The position numbers and the translations under genes are program-made. 64,000 nucleotides of DNA, taken from the NCBI GenBank assembly GCA_011523655.1, contig WTGH01000041.1, positions 1-64,000 of the forward strand, given 5' to 3'. The notes under the pieces were generated by a model. It was not told the DNA's origin, made no database searches, and saw nothing but the letters and a program-made list of their open reading frames with translations. Positions 26,759-35,153 of this stretch are shown here, in pieces (positions within the stretch are counted from its first letter, which is position 1; each line of letters begins with the position of its first letter). The stretch is from Rhodospirillaceae bacterium (GTDB lineage: Bacteria > Pseudomonadota > Alphaproteobacteria > Bin65).

Positions 26759-28501
26759 ATGCCCCGGGCGGCGGTTGCGGCTCTCCGGATCGTGTCGATC
26801 GCCGCGCTCGGCGTCGTGGCCGGGACGCTGGCGTCCCTGGCCGCGATCGGGTTCGTCGAAACGGTCGCCCTGCTGAATGACTGGCTGCTCGTCTCGCCGC
26901 GCAGCCGCTTCATGGCAGGCGATCCGCTTCTGCTGACGGTTGCCACCATCTGCGTGCCGGCAGCGGGTGGGCTGATCGTCGGCGTGCTGCACCGCTACAT
27001 GCCGGATCGCCGGCCGCACGGGCCGCCGGACATCATCCGCGCCGCCCATCTGCACGACGGCCGGATGCCGGCCCGCGCCGGCTTCCTCAGCGCTCTCACC
27101 AGCCTGGTTTCCCTCGGCTCCGGCGCGTCCGTCGGGCAATACGGTCCGCTCGCGCATCTCGGCGCGACCCTCGGCTCCCTCGCCGCCCGGTTCGACCGGA
27201 ACAGCCGGTGGATGGGTACGGCGGGGGTGGGCTGCGGCGCAGCTGCCGCGATCGCGACGGCGTTCAACGCCCCGATCGCGGGAATCATTTTCGCCCACGA
27301 GGTGATCCTGCGCCACTATTCCCTGCGCACCTTCGCGCCGATCACCGTGGCGGCGACGATCGGTTACGTCGTTGCCAACATCGTCTTCGAGCGCCCGCCG
27401 TTGTTCCAGGTGGAGGCGGTAAGCGTGAAGGCCGCGCCGGAATTCCTCGGTTTCATCCTGATCGGCGCCGTCGGCGCCTTCGTCGCCGTGCTCTATATGC
27501 GCGCGATCCTCTTCGCCGGCCGGGTCGCCCGGTCCCTGCCTCTCGCCGACTGGTCCAAGCCGATGCTGGCGGGCGCGGCCCTGGGCGTGGCCGCGATCTG
27601 GCTGCCCGACATCCTGGGCATCGGCAAGGAGACGCTGCGCTTCGCCGTCATCGATGGCGCCTTCGCCCCGGCAGAACTGGCTGCGCTGCTCGTCGCCAAG
27701 ATCGCTGCGACGGCGCTGTGCATCGGCTTCGGCTTCGCCGGCGGCGTGTTCAGCCCGGCCCTGCTGATCGGCATCCTGTTCGGCGCGCTCGCCGGCGTCG
27801 GCGCCGAACCGCTGCTCGGCGACCTGCGCTCGGACATCGCCATCTATGCGATCTGCGGCATGGTTGCCGTGACCAGCGCGGTCATCGGCGCGCCGCTCAC
27901 CGCGATCCTGATCGTGTTCGAACTGACCCGCAACTACGACCTGGCGACCGCAGCCATGGTCAGCGTCGTCTTCTCGAACCTGGTCTCCTACCGGATTTTC
28001 GGCCGGTCCCTGTTCGACGTGCAGCTCCGGGCCGGGGGCTTCGACCTTGCCTCCGGCCGGGACAGGGCGATCCTCGACCTCCGCCCGATCGACGGCTACC
28101 TCAGCCAGGACTACACGGCCCTGGCGCCGGACACACCGCCTGCCAAGGCGAAATCGCGGCTCGTGGGGGACCGCCGCCACGAGGGCTATGTCGTCGACAC
28201 CGACGGACGTTACCTCGGCACGGTGAAACTCGACGAACTGGTGGCGTGGGAAGATGGCGGCGGCGCGGCGTCCGGCGCTACGGTCGCGCATCTCGCGAAG
28301 CCGGAGGCGTTGATTTTCACGGGGGGAATGTCGATCTGGGCCGCGATGGAGCAGATGGGCGATTTCGTCGGCGAGAGCATCCCGGTTCTCGAGGACGGGG
28401 AAGACGGCCGGATGCTGGGCGTGGTGTTCGAGGCGGCCATCGTCAAGGCGTGGCTGGACACGATGAACGACATGCGCCGGGAGGAGAATGCGGGGGCCTG
28501 A
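26759..28501 (+). CDS. ClC-family chloride channel/antiporter with CBS domains, atypical gate
   Basis: 580 residues: a ClC membrane core (to about 430) and a C-terminal CBS pair (about 445-570). The family motif GxFxP appears as AGGVFSPALLIG. The anion-pore segment that is normally GREGP reads GQYGP (126-130): the gating glutamate is replaced by Tyr128. In ClC antiporters this Glu moves protons, so the protein may be an uncoupled channel or a carrier with other coupling. The CBS domains suggest nucleotide regulation. Its 3' end lies 26 nt before the binding-protein gene. Confidence 0.88.
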   Translation: MPRAAVAALRIVSIAALGVVAGTLASLAAIGFVETVALLNDWLLVSPRSRFMAGDPLLLTVATICVPAAGGLIVGVLHRYMPDRRPHGPPDIIRAAHLHDGRMPARAGFLSALTSLVSLGSGASVGQYGPLAHLGATLGSLAARFDRNSRWMGTAGVGCGAAAAIATAFNAPIAGIIFAHEVILRHYSLRTFAPITVAATIGYVVANIVFERPPLFQVEAVSVKAAPEFLGFILIGAVGAFVAVLYMRAILFAGRVARSLPLADWSKPMLAGAALGVAAIWLPDILGIGKETLRFAVIDGAFAPAELAALLVAKIAATALCIGFGFAGGVFSPALLIGILFGALAGVGAEPLLGDLRSDIAIYAICGMVAVTSAVIGAPLTAILIVFELTRNYDLATAAMVSVVFSNLVSYRIFGRSLFDVQLRAGGFDLASGRDRAILDLRPIDGYLSQDYTALAPDTPPAKAKSRLVGDRRHEGYVVDTDGRYLGTVKLDELVAWEDGGGAASGATVAHLAKPEALIFTGGMSIWAAMEQMGDFVGESIPVLEDGEDGRMLGVVFEAAIVKAWLDTMNDMRREENAGA

Positions 28502-28527
28502 GCGCCCGCCGCCGGCCGGGAGGAGCC

Positions 28528-29679
28528 ATGCCACTGCAACCGATCCGTTTCGCCGCCGCCGGACTCGCGGTCCTCGCGGCCGCCATATGGCTTGCTGTCG
28601 CCGGGCCGGGCGCCGCCGCCGACCGGGCGCTTACGGTCGCGACCTGGGGCGGCGCCTACGAACACAGCCAGAAGAAAGCCTATTTCGAGCCGTTCACCGC
28701 AAAGACGGGCATCCCCATCCGGACCGCGCGCTACAATGGCGGGCTGGCCGAACTCCGCCGGCAGCGCCGCAGCGGCAGCGTCACCTGGGACGTCATCGAC
28801 ATGACGAAGGCCGATAACCGCGCGGCCTGCAAACAGGGGCTGCTGGAGCCGATCGACCATTCGATTCTTCTGCCGGGCATCGACGGCACGCCGGCCCGCC
28901 GGGACTTCGTCGACGGCGCGCTGACGGAGTGCGGGGTGTCGCATATTGTCTATGCGACGGTCATCGCGTACAACCGCAACGCCTTTCCGGGCGAGCGCCC
29001 GAGCCGGATCCGGGACCTGTTCGATATCCGGCGCTTCCCCGGCAAGCGGGCGCTGCAGAAGATTCCCGACGCAAACCTCGAATGGGCGCTGAGGTCCTAC
29101 GGGGTGCCGCGCCAGGAAATCTACCCGTTGCTGAGCACGGAACGCGGCCTCCGGCTCGCCTTCGAGAAGCTCGACAGCATCCGCGACCATACGATCTGGT
29201 GGACCGACGTGGCGCAGCCGGTGGAGCTGCTCGTCTCCGGAAAGGCGGTCATCGCTTCGCAGTATAACGGCCGCCTGTTCGATGCCGCCGCGGTCAGGGG
29301 CCATCCCATCGAAATCGTCTGGGACGCGCAGGTCTCCGAACTGAGCGCCCTGGCGATCCCGAAAGGGACTCCGCGGCTGCGTGATGCCCTGCGTTTCATT
29401 CGGTTCGCAACCGGCACCCGTCCGCTCGCCGACCAGGCGAAGTACATCGCCTACGGCCCGGCCCGCCGGTCGTCGATGAAGCTGGTCTCCCGACACGCCG
29501 GAACCGGCGTGGACATGCGGCCCCACCTGCCGACCGACCCGTCGAACTTCAGCACGGCGATCCTCAAGGATACCGAATGGTATGCCAGCCTCTACGACCG
29601 GATCGTGGCGCGCTTCCGGGCGTGGCTCGCCGGGCACAAGGGGCAGGATCCGGCACGGAAGGGGCAGGGCGGCAGTTGA
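28528..29679 (+). CDS. periplasmic solute-binding protein, polyamine/ABC type
   Basis: 383 residues with GGAGG upstream of ATG 28528. A signal peptide ends near residue 34 (GPGAAA). The mature start LTVATWGGAYEHSQKKAYFEP is typical of the spermidine/putrescine-type (PotD-like) extracellular binding proteins. Later blocks DVIDMTKADNRAAC, PDANLEWALRSYG and AIPKGTPRLRDALRFI fit family 1/8 solute-binding proteins. No permease or ATPase genes are adjacent, so either it serves a transporter encoded elsewhere or it is an orphan. Confidence 0.88.
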   Translation: MPLQPIRFAAAGLAVLAAAIWLAVAGPGAAADRALTVATWGGAYEHSQKKAYFEPFTAKTGIPIRTARYNGGLAELRRQRRSGSVTWDVIDMTKADNRAACKQGLLEPIDHSILLPGIDGTPARRDFVDGALTECGVSHIVYATVIAYNRNAFPGERPSRIRDLFDIRRFPGKRALQKIPDANLEWALRSYGVPRQEIYPLLSTERGLRLAFEKLDSIRDHTIWWTDVAQPVELLVSGKAVIASQYNGRLFDAAAVRGHPIEIVWDAQVSELSALAIPKGTPRLRDALRFIRFATGTRPLADQAKYIAYGPARRSSMKLVSRHAGTGVDMRPHLPTDPSNFSTAILKDTEWYASLYDRIVARFRAWLAGHKGQDPARKGQGGS

Positions 29680-29759
29680 CGTCGGTGCAATCCGCGGCGC
29701 AGGGTCGTCCGTCGCGCCGGTCGGCCGGCGCCGCAAGCGGAACCTGCAGGACCCCGGCC

Positions 29760-30560
29760 ATGCTGGAACTCTATCACTTCTGGGATTCGCCCTGCTGCTT
29801 CAAGGTCCGGCTGGTCCTGGCCGAGAAGGGGCTGGACTGGGCAGAGCGCTATATCGCGACCCACCGCTTCGAGCATTTCCGGCTCGAATACCAGGCGCTC
29901 AACCGCCACAGCAAGATTCCGACGCTGGTCCATGACGGCCGCCCGGTCATCCAGTCCTCCGAGATCGCCCGCTATCTGGACGAGCGGTTCCCCGAACCCC
30001 GGCTCAGGCCCGACGAACCGGCGGCGCGCGCGACCATGCGCGAATGGATCGCCGAAGAGCAGGAATACCTGTTTCCGCTGATCGTCACCCTCAGCTTCAA
30101 TCTGATGATGAAGCTGCGCAGCGTGGGCTTCGGCATGGAACAACTTGAGGAATGGTCGCTGCGCCATCCGGACCAGACGCGGGCGCAGGACTATCTGCAC
30201 CGGGTTTCCGGGCCGCCGGACCGTGCCGCCGTCGACGCGGCCGCGGCCAAATTCCGCTGGCACATGACGCATCTGGAGACTGTGCTGAATGCGGGCGGCG
30301 GCCCGTGGATCTGCGGGCCGGACTATTCGCTGGCCGACATCTGCGTCGCGCCGATCCTCGACCGGGTCGAGTCCCTCGACCTTGCCGGCCTGTGGGCCGA
30401 CCTGCCGGCAGTCGGCGCATGGTTCGGGCGGATGAGGGAGCGGCCGGCCTTCCGGCAGGCCGCACCGCCCTTCGAATACCGCATGTGGGGCCCGCTCAAG
30501 CCGCCGCCCGCCCGCCCGGTCGACCCGAATGCGGCGGGCGATACATTCCCGGCGGCGTGA
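29760..30560 (+). CDS. glutathione S-transferase family protein
   Basis: 266 residues. Thioredoxin-like N-terminal domain: MLELYHFWDSPCCFKVRLVL with a CC pair near the usual catalytic Ser/Cys position, then NRHSKIPTLVHDGRPVIQSS, the cis-Pro and glutathione gamma-Glu contact (QSSEIARYLDERFPEP). The C-terminal helical domain includes PDYSLADICVAPILDRVE, the conserved N-capping Asp motif. Substrate not predictable. It is a stand-alone gene downstream of the solute-binding protein. Confidence 0.9.
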   Translation: MLELYHFWDSPCCFKVRLVLAEKGLDWAERYIATHRFEHFRLEYQALNRHSKIPTLVHDGRPVIQSSEIARYLDERFPEPRLRPDEPAARATMREWIAEEQEYLFPLIVTLSFNLMMKLRSVGFGMEQLEEWSLRHPDQTRAQDYLHRVSGPPDRAAVDAAAAKFRWHMTHLETVLNAGGGPWICGPDYSLADICVAPILDRVESLDLAGLWADLPAVGAWFGRMRERPAFRQAAPPFEYRMWGPLKPPPARPVDPNAAGDTFPAA

Positions 30561-30616
30561 AAGCTTCGGCGGCCGCCGCGGCGGCGATTCCGGCCCCAAC
30601 GCCCGTTGCGCCGGCG

Positions 30617-31354
30617 CTACCTCCGCCGGGCGGCCCGGATTCGCTGCCAGATTTCCGCGATCAGGTCCGCCGCCCGGTTTTGCGCCGCGGGCGAAAGGCG
30701 GAGCCGGGCGGCATCTCTCAACTCCGGCGCCCGGACATATCCCTGTCCGGCGGCCAGGCTGGTCCAGACGAACGCCCGGAAATCGTCCTGCGGGACGCCG
30801 TATCCCCGGAAGTATAACAGGCCCAGATTGTACTGCGCCCGCGCCAGGCCGCGTTCCGCGGCCAGGCGGAACCACCGGGCCGCTTTCGCATTGTCGGCCG
30901 GCACCCCTTTACCCGTGAAATAGGCGAAACCCAGATTGTGCTGGGAGGCCGCATGTCCCTGCGCCGCCGCCTTGCGGAACCATTTCAGCGCTTCGACATC
31001 GTCGGCGGCGATCCCCCGGCCCCGGAAATAGGCGCTGCCCAGATTGTGCTGCGCAACCGCGTGCCCCTGTTTCGCGGCCTTGCGGAACCACTTTACCGCT
31101 TCCGCGTGATCGGCCGGGACACCGAGACCCCTGCCGTACAGGATGCCCAGCGTGTTCTGCCCGTTCGCGTTGCCCCGTTCGGCAAGTACGCGGAAGGCCT
31201 TCAAGGCTTCAGGATAGTCGCCGCGCCGGTAGGCGTCGATGCCGGTCCGGAGGAGATCCTGGCCGGACGCCTGGGCCGCGTGCAGGACAACAACGGCGAC
31301 AAGAAGCACGGAACGAAAATTCACGCTGCGTATCCTGTGGGCGAATCGGAACAT
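30617..31354 (-). CDS. secreted Sel1-like (TPR) repeat protein
   Basis: 245 residues. A signal peptide (about 10-32, VLLVAVVVLHAAQASG) is followed by five Sel1 repeats of about 36 residues with the pattern GNANGQNTLGILYGRGLGVP, GHAVAQHNLGSAYFRGRGIA, GHAASQHNLGFAYFTGKGVP, LARAQYNLGLLYFRGYGVPQ. Such solenoids mediate protein-protein contacts in the periplasm. The C-terminal basic helix (AADLIAEIWQRIRAARRR) is outside the repeats. Partner unknown. Confidence 0.88.
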   Translation of the reverse strand: MFRFAHRIRSVNFRSVLLVAVVVLHAAQASGQDLLRTGIDAYRRGDYPEALKAFRVLAERGNANGQNTLGILYGRGLGVPADHAEAVKWFRKAAKQGHAVAQHNLGSAYFRGRGIAADDVEALKWFRKAAAQGHAASQHNLGFAYFTGKGVPADNAKAARWFRLAAERGLARAQYNLGLLYFRGYGVPQDDFRAFVWTSLAAGQGYVRAPELRDAARLRLSPAAQNRAADLIAEIWQRIRAARRR

Positions 31355-31549
31355 CGCCGCCGGCGTCCGCCAGAACCGGGCTCAACGAAGAATAGACCGG
31401 GCCGGAACCGCATTCTACCGGAGTGCGCGATTGCCCCGGACCGGCTTCGGCGCATGGGGCTTCGCGATTCGGTCTTTTCAAACGCCCGGCATGGGCGTAT
31501 GAGCGCGCCCCGACATTCCGTATGGCCTTAACCTGTGCGAGAATGAGCA

Positions 31550-32755
31550 ATGAACATGCGCGTGTCTCCAACCCCGGATTCCTCCCCCGCCGCCGCGCCT
31601 GCCTGGACCCCCGGGATCGCCGCTGCGGTCGCTGCGCTGGCAGACGATCCGCAGCACCCGACCGGCCTGCCGGCGCCGTTCTATACCGACGATGCGATGC
31701 TGGCCCTGGAGCGCGACACGGTGCTGGCGACCGGCTGGACGGCGCTCGCCTTCGGCGCCGACGTGCCGGAGCCCGGCGACCTGTTCCCGGTCGATCTGGC
31801 CGGCCTGCCGCTGCTGCTGGTGCGGGGCCGCGACGGGGAATTGCGCGTCTTCCACAATGTCTGCCGCCATCGCGGCATGAAGCTGGTGGCGGAGCCGGGC
31901 AACGCCGGCCGGGTCATCAAATGCCCCTATCACGCCTGGTGCTACGGTCTCGACGGCAGCCTGAGCGCCACGCCCCATGTCGGCGGCCCCGGCGTCCACG
32001 AATGCGAGGGCTTCGATACCGGAGATTTCGGCCTCATGCCGGTGCGCAGCGGCGTCTGGCACGATACCGTCTTCGTCAATCTCGACGGCAAGGCGCCGCC
32101 GCTCGCCGAGGTGCTGGCGCCGCTGAAGGAACGCTGGGCGGCGTTCGAGGATGCAACGCTGGTTACAGAGGACGGCTTCGGCTTCGGCTTCGACCTGGCG
32201 ACCAACTGGAAGCTGCCGATCGAGAACTATCTCGAATCCTATCATCTGCCGACCATCCATCCCGGCCTCAACCGCTTCTCGCGCCTGGAGGACCATTACA
32301 ACATCGCCGGGCCGGGCGGCATCGCGGGCCAGGGCTCCACGGTCTGCCGCCCGCCGATGGACGAAGAGGGCCGCCGGCTGCCGACCCTCGACGGGCTGCC
32401 GGACGAATGGCTGGAAAAGGCCGAATATATCGCCGTCTTTCCCAACGTCATGTTCGGTATTCACCGCGACCATCTCTACAGCGTGATCGCGACGCCGGTT
32501 GCGCCGGGCCGCACGACCGAGCGGGCGCGCATCTACTGCTACAGCCCCGACGGCCTGTCCGGCGACCTGAAGGCGCTGCGCCGGCAGACGGTCGAGATCT
32601 GGCGCGGCATCTTCGCCGAAGACGTGATCCCCGTCGAAGGAATGCAGGCCGGCCGCCACTCGGCGGCGTTCGACGGCGGTGCGCTCACCCCGGTGATGGA
32701 CGCGCCGACCCGGCACTATCACGTCTGGCTCGCCCGGGCGCTGACCGGGCACTGA
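31550..32755 (+). CDS. Rieske-type aromatic ring-hydroxylating oxygenase, alpha subunit
   Basis: 401 residues. The Rieske [2Fe-2S] motif CRHRGMK...CPYHAWCYGLDG (C-x-H-x17-C-x2-H) lies around residues 105-128. The catalytic domain has the mononuclear iron motif NWKLPIENYLESYHLPTIHP (E/D...H...H). These enzymes hydroxylate aromatic or quaternary-amine substrates using electrons from a separate reductase. No reductase or beta subunit is adjacent, so it may belong to the alpha3 type with a distant reductase. Substrate cannot be assigned. Confidence 0.92.
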   Translation: MNMRVSPTPDSSPAAAPAWTPGIAAAVAALADDPQHPTGLPAPFYTDDAMLALERDTVLATGWTALAFGADVPEPGDLFPVDLAGLPLLLVRGRDGELRVFHNVCRHRGMKLVAEPGNAGRVIKCPYHAWCYGLDGSLSATPHVGGPGVHECEGFDTGDFGLMPVRSGVWHDTVFVNLDGKAPPLAEVLAPLKERWAAFEDATLVTEDGFGFGFDLATNWKLPIENYLESYHLPTIHPGLNRFSRLEDHYNIAGPGGIAGQGSTVCRPPMDEEGRRLPTLDGLPDEWLEKAEYIAVFPNVMFGIHRDHLYSVIATPVAPGRTTERARIYCYSPDGLSGDLKALRRQTVEIWRGIFAEDVIPVEGMQAGRHSAAFDGGALTPVMDAPTRHYHVWLARALTGH

Positions 32756-32814
32756 CCGCGCGCCGACTGGGCGCCGGCCTCGCTGCCGGGAACGGTGGGG
32801 GTCCCTGAAACGCA

Positions 32815-32840
32815 AAACGGCGGACCGGGGCCCGCCGTTT
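32815..32840. terminator. hairpin between the convergent oxygenase and rpmJ genes
   Basis: AAACGGCGG (32815-32823) pairs with CCGCCGTTT (32832-32840) across a 8-nt loop, with A-rich and T-rich flanks on opposite sides. It stands between two converging genes and could terminate transcription from either side. Confidence 0.7.
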
Positions 32841-32871
32841 CAACCGTATCCGGGCAGGCGCCCCTGCCGTG

Positions 32872-32997
32872 TCAGCCCTGGCGCGCCTTGAACTTGCGCA
32901 CCGTCTTGCTGATCACATAGATGCGCCCGCGCCGGCGCACGACGCGGCAGTCCTTGTGGCGCTTCTTCAGGGTCTTGACGGAGCTTGCGACTTTCAT
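32872..32997 (-). CDS. rpmJ: 50S ribosomal protein L36, zinc-free (C-) type
   Basis: 41 residues: [16 protein letters not shown], then [15 protein letters not shown] and the end FKARQG. This is L36 of the type that lacks the CxxC...C..H zinc ligands and has only one Cys. Many Alphaproteobacteria have this as their only L36, encoded away from the ribosomal operons, as here. It binds 23S rRNA in the large subunit. The gene is alone, with the hairpin 32815-32840 downstream. Confidence 0.95.
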   Translation of the reverse strand: MKVASSVKTLKKRHKDCRVVRRRGRIYVISKTVRKFKARQG

Positions 32998-33106
32998 GGG
33001 TCCGGCGCCGGCTGGGGAAATCGATCCGAAGGCGGGCAGATAGGCCGGCGCCGGGCGGCTGTCAACCGCGCGTTCCGGCGCATTCCCGCCCGCATTCGGG
33101 GCAAGC

Positions 33107-33934
33107 TCAGGCAGCGGCCGCCGCGTCCCGCCGCCACACGACCGGGTAGAGGCCGCTGTCCATCGGGTCGCCGTCGCCCAGCGCATCGGTCATCAGAGGC
33201 TTCGCCGTGCCCGGCCTCGTATCGTAACGGGCGTCGTCGCCGGTATAGCGCACCGTGTAGCCGCGCCGGCGCACGTCGCTGCGCAGGTTGCCGCCGGCGC
33301 CGTGGACCGCCATGGCATGGAAGGCGATAACGTCGCCGGGTTCCATGTCCCAGGCGACGATGTCGTAGTTGCCGCGCGCCGCCTCGATATCCGGCATCGT
33401 CTCATAGTCCGGATTGTCGTCGTAGCTGCGGGTCACGGTCTTGCCGAACGGTTCGGGCTGGAACCAGCGGTCCCACAGGTGCGAGCCGCGGACGAATTCC
33501 AGGCGGCCGTTCTCCGCCGTGGTCGGGTCCAGCGCCAGCCAGAAGGACATGACCTGCCGGCCGCGCACCGGCCAGTAGGGCTGGTCGTTGTGCCAGCGGG
33601 TCCGGTTGACCGTCCCCGGCTCCTTCACGAAGAGCTGGTCGTAGAGCAGGTTGATCTTGGATGCGCCGAAGAACTGCGCCGCCAGCTCCGCCAGGCCGCT
33701 CCCGAAGCAGTAAGCGCGGAAATCCGGATCGTTCTGCCAGACGCGCAGATTGCCGTGGAACCGGCCCTCACCCTCGGCCTCGTAGCTGTGGCAGAACGGG
33801 CCGGGGTTCGCGATGTCCCGCTCGATCGCCGCGGCGACCCGCTCACGCCATTCCGGGCCGATGACGCCCTTCAGCAGGACGGCGCCGTCCGCCTCGAACG
33901 CCTCGATCTCCTGCGGGATGGCCCGGTACGGCAC
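33107..33934 (-). CDS. phytanoyl-CoA dioxygenase (PhyH) family oxygenase
   Basis: 275 residues, a Fe(II)/2-oxoglutarate dioxygenase. The iron ligands HxD are in [13 protein letters not shown], and the distal His is in [14 protein letters not shown], followed by [17 protein letters not shown] with the 2-oxoglutarate-binding Arg. PhyH proteins hydroxylate lipids or small natural-product-like substrates, and these families are greatly expanded in some marine Alphaproteobacteria. It is followed by nothing on this strand until rpmJ. The DUF1330 gene is just upstream (3 nt), probably the same operon. Confidence 0.9.
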   Translation of the reverse strand: MPYRAIPQEIEAFEADGAVLLKGVIGPEWRERVAAAIERDIANPGPFCHSYEAEGEGRFHGNLRVWQNDPDFRAYCFGSGLAELAAQFFGASKINLLYDQLFVKEPGTVNRTRWHNDQPYWPVRGRQVMSFWLALDPTTAENGRLEFVRGSHLWDRWFQPEPFGKTVTRSYDDNPDYETMPDIEAARGNYDIVAWDMEPGDVIAFHAMAVHGAGGNLRSDVRRRGYTVRYTGDDARYDTRPGTAKPLMTDALGDGDPMDSGLYPVVWRRDAAAAA

Positions 33935-33937
33935 GGT

Positions 33938-34225
33938 TTATGCGCCCTCGGCGAGGATCGCGTGCATCTCGGCCGCGCCGGCGCGTTCGATCTTCGCCGC
34001 CTGGTATTCCTGCGATGTCCAGAATTCCCGCGCCCGCTCGACCGAGGGGAAGCGGATGACGACGACCCGGCGGGTCTCTTCAGGCCCCTCGAATGTCTCG
34101 GTTTCGCCGCCGCGCACCAGCCACTCGCCATCGTAGGCGGCGACCGCCGCTGGCGTGAGCGCCGCGTAATTCTTGTATTTCTCCGGATCGGTCACGTTCA
34201 CGAACGCGATGAAAATTCCTGCCAC
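33938..34225 (-). CDS. DUF1330-type dimeric alpha/beta-barrel protein
   Basis: 95 residues from GTG 34225, chosen for the GGAGGATACC ribosome site directly upstream. AGIFIAFVNVTDPEKYKNYA, then GGETETFEGPEETRRVVVIR and FPSVERAREFWTSQEYQAAK are the DUF1330 pattern, a ferredoxin-like small protein of unknown function that often accompanies catabolic genes. Probably cotranscribed with the PhyH gene 3 nt downstream. Confidence 0.9.
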   Translation of the reverse strand: MAGIFIAFVNVTDPEKYKNYAALTPAAVAAYDGEWLVRGGETETFEGPEETRRVVVIRFPSVERAREFWTSQEYQAAKIERAGAAEMHAILAEGA

Positions 34226-34418
34226 GGTATCCTCCTGCAATCCGGCTGCGCTGTCGGTAAGGCAGCCTTCCATACACAACCCGCCGGCGGTTGAGGAGTC
34301 GCCTGTCCCCATGGCCGCCGCCGGGGCCTCCCGCCCTGTTGCCAGTGCGGGCCGGGTAAGGCAGTTTGCCGCCGCATCATCCCCGGACCCTCGACAACGA
34401 CCAGCGGAGAAGACCGCC

Positions 34419-35150
34419 ATGCAGCTCAAGGACAAGGCAGCCATCGTCACCGGCGCGGCATCGGGCTTCGGCGAAGCCATCGCCCGGCGCTATGCCGCGG
34501 AGGGCGCGAACGTCGTCTGCGCCGACCTGAACGACCAGCTCGGCCGCAAGGTCGCCGACGAGATCGGCGGCGCCTATGTCCATGCCGACGTCGCCGACCG
34601 GGACGACGTGAAGGCCATGGTCGGCATGGCGGTCGACCGCTACGGCCGCCTCGACACCATGGTCAACAATGCCGGCATCACCCACGTCAACCGGCCGATG
34701 CTGGAGGTCGGCGAAGAGGAATTCGACCGCATCTTCGCCGTCAACGTGAAGGCGATCTACCTGGCGGCGCTGGAGATCGTGCCGCTGATGCGCGAGCAGG
34801 GCGGCGGCTGCATCATCAACACGGCATCGACCGCCGGCCTGCGCCCGCGGCCGGGGCTCACCTGGTACAACGCCTCGAAGGGCGCGGCGATCACCATGAC
34901 CAAGTCGATGGCGGCGGAACTCGGCCCGGACAATATCCGGGTCAACGCGATCTGCCCGGTCGCCGGCGATACGCCGCTGCTGCCTTCCTTCCTTGGCGCC
35001 AACACCCGCGCGGCCTTCGAGGCGACGGTGCCGCTCGGCCGGCTCTGCACCTCCGAGGATGTCGCCAAGGCCGCCCTGTGGCTGGCCAGCGACGAGGCAA
35101 GCTTCATCACCGGTGTCGCCTTCCCGGTCGACGGCGGACGGGGCGTGTAG
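34419..35150 (+). CDS. short-chain dehydrogenase/reductase (SDR)
   Basis: 243 residues from ATG 34419. The frame continues upstream, but this start begins the family N-terminus (MQLKDKAAIVTGAASGFGEA). NAD(P)-binding TGxxxGxG is TGAASGFG, then VNNAG, the catalytic Ser in NTASTAG and YNASK with Tyr and Lys. C-terminal ITGVAFPVDGGRGV is typical of classical FabG-like SDRs. Asp in CADLND after strand beta-2 suggests NAD preference. Substrate unknown. It ends 3 bp before the membrane protein gene on the other strand. Confidence 0.92.
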   Translation: MQLKDKAAIVTGAASGFGEAIARRYAAEGANVVCADLNDQLGRKVADEIGGAYVHADVADRDDVKAMVGMAVDRYGRLDTMVNNAGITHVNRPMLEVGEEEFDRIFAVNVKAIYLAALEIVPLMREQGGGCIINTASTAGLRPRPGLTWYNASKGAAITMTKSMAAELGPDNIRVNAICPVAGDTPLLPSFLGANTRAAFEATVPLGRLCTSEDVAKAALWLASDEASFITGVAFPVDGGRGV

Positions 35151-35153
35151 GCG

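Noticed and set aside
24992-28534. Very long minus-strand open frame opposite the BCCT and ClC genes
   Set aside because: Low-complexity Arg/Asp/Gly/His-rich translation with no domains. It is the antisense shadow of two well-supported genes in GC-rich DNA. The same applies to the long frames opposite purL (6181-8349), xerD and its neighbour (44574-48398), cobS-cobT (56930-60139) and glcDE (20207-23049).
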